A stretch of DNA of 21,606 bases from UKL13-2 sp043793345 (GTDB lineage: Bacteria; Pseudomonadota; Gammaproteobacteria; Burkholderiales; Usitatibacteraceae): positions 1-21,606 of the forward strand of contig JAYVXF010000092.1 of the NCBI GenBank assembly GCA_043793345.1, read 5' to 3'. The position numbers were made by a program, and so were the translations under genes. Of the stretch, positions 21,414 to 21,606 are shown in pieces; position 1 is the first letter of the stretch, and every line of letters begins with the position of its first letter. The notes under the pieces were generated by a model. That model made no database searches and was not told the origin of the DNA. It was given only the letters and a program-made list of their open reading frames with translations.

Positions 21414-21606
21414 TTACTCGACAAGCACCGTCTTGATCGCATCGAGTAGCGCTTTCGATTTTGCGGGCTTGGTGAGATAGCCATTCGCACCCAGTTTGAT
21501 GCCCTTGAGGATATCGTCGAGCGAGCCTAAGCTGGTGAGCATCAGTACCGGCAAATCGCTCAACACCGGATGCTGGCGAATTCGGTTAAGAATGTCGAAG
21601 CCATTT
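21414..21606 (-). CDS. Response regulator receiver domain, partial (C-terminal 63 residues)
   Basis: Reading the minus strand from the window edge gives 63 residues and a TAA stop (21414-21416). The frame contains VLMLTSLGSLDDILKGIKLGANGYLTKP, which I split here as VLMLTSLG (20-27) and GANGYLTKP (39-47): the conserved Thr/Ser of beta-4 and the Lys of the beta-5 TKP motif of CheY-like receivers. The phospho-accepting Asp lies beyond the edge. The protein ends right after the receiver domain (AIKTVLVE), so there is no C-terminal output domain; it is a stand-alone receiver or has domains N-terminal to this one. It sits directly upstream of prpE on the same strand; whether it controls prpE cannot be told. 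Confidence 0.88.
   Translation of the reverse strand, partial: NGFDILNRIRQHPVLSDLPVLMLTSLGSLDDILKGIKLGANGYLTKPAKSKALLDAIKTVLVE

Overview
The window comes from a fairly GC-rich bacterium, most likely a beta- or gammaproteobacterium. The evidence is a complete EttA and a PrpE that align along their whole length with my recollection of the E. coli proteins, Shine-Dalgarno-led starts, and a short palindromic repeat at the left edge of a type common in proteobacterial genomes. The genus cannot be fixed from the sequence alone.

Layout. (1) 219-1883, +: ettA, a ribosome-associated ABC-F ATPase. It is followed by a long imperfect palindrome of a dispersed repeat family. (2) 2331-6295, +: a two-gene operon of a DUF1800 protein carrying an IPT/TIG domain and a Tat-exported DUF1501 protein, preceded by a candidate sigma-54 promoter. 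(3) 19036 down to 6476, -: eight genes in one direction, mostly with short gaps: an astacin-type zinc metallopeptidase with a C-terminal array of Thr/Lys/Glu/Asp repeats, an MvdC/MvdD-like ATP-grasp ligase, a small YbaY/YscW-like protein, a large diheme c-type cytochrome lipoprotein, a GMC flavoprotein oxidoreductase, an EXORDIUM/PHI-1-like protein with a HExxE motif, a two-helix membrane protein of unknown function, and a patatin-like lipase with a large membrane domain inside its catalytic domain. (4) 21358-19463, -: prpE, propionyl-CoA synthetase. (5) 21606-21414, -: the C-terminal half of a response-regulator receiver domain, cut by the window edge.

The notable part is region 3. Its first two genes resemble a graspetide (omega-ester or omega-amide peptide) biosynthetic pair. 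The ligase belongs to the family that links Thr/Ser/Lys side chains to Asp/Glu side chains. The gene 19 bases upstream ends in five to six 14-15-residue repeats in which such residues recur at fixed spacing. The hypothesis is that the ATP-grasp enzyme cross-links the tail of the metallopeptidase itself, so that a full enzyme replaces the usual short leader peptide. The downstream genes could form an accessory redox, proteolytic and lipolytic module. This is inference from gene order and motifs.

A family of short palindromic repeats with the core AGCRCTGGCGCG occupies three intergenic spaces (after ettA, after the DUF1501 gene, after prpE). No tRNA, rRNA, CRISPR array, transposase or integrase was seen.
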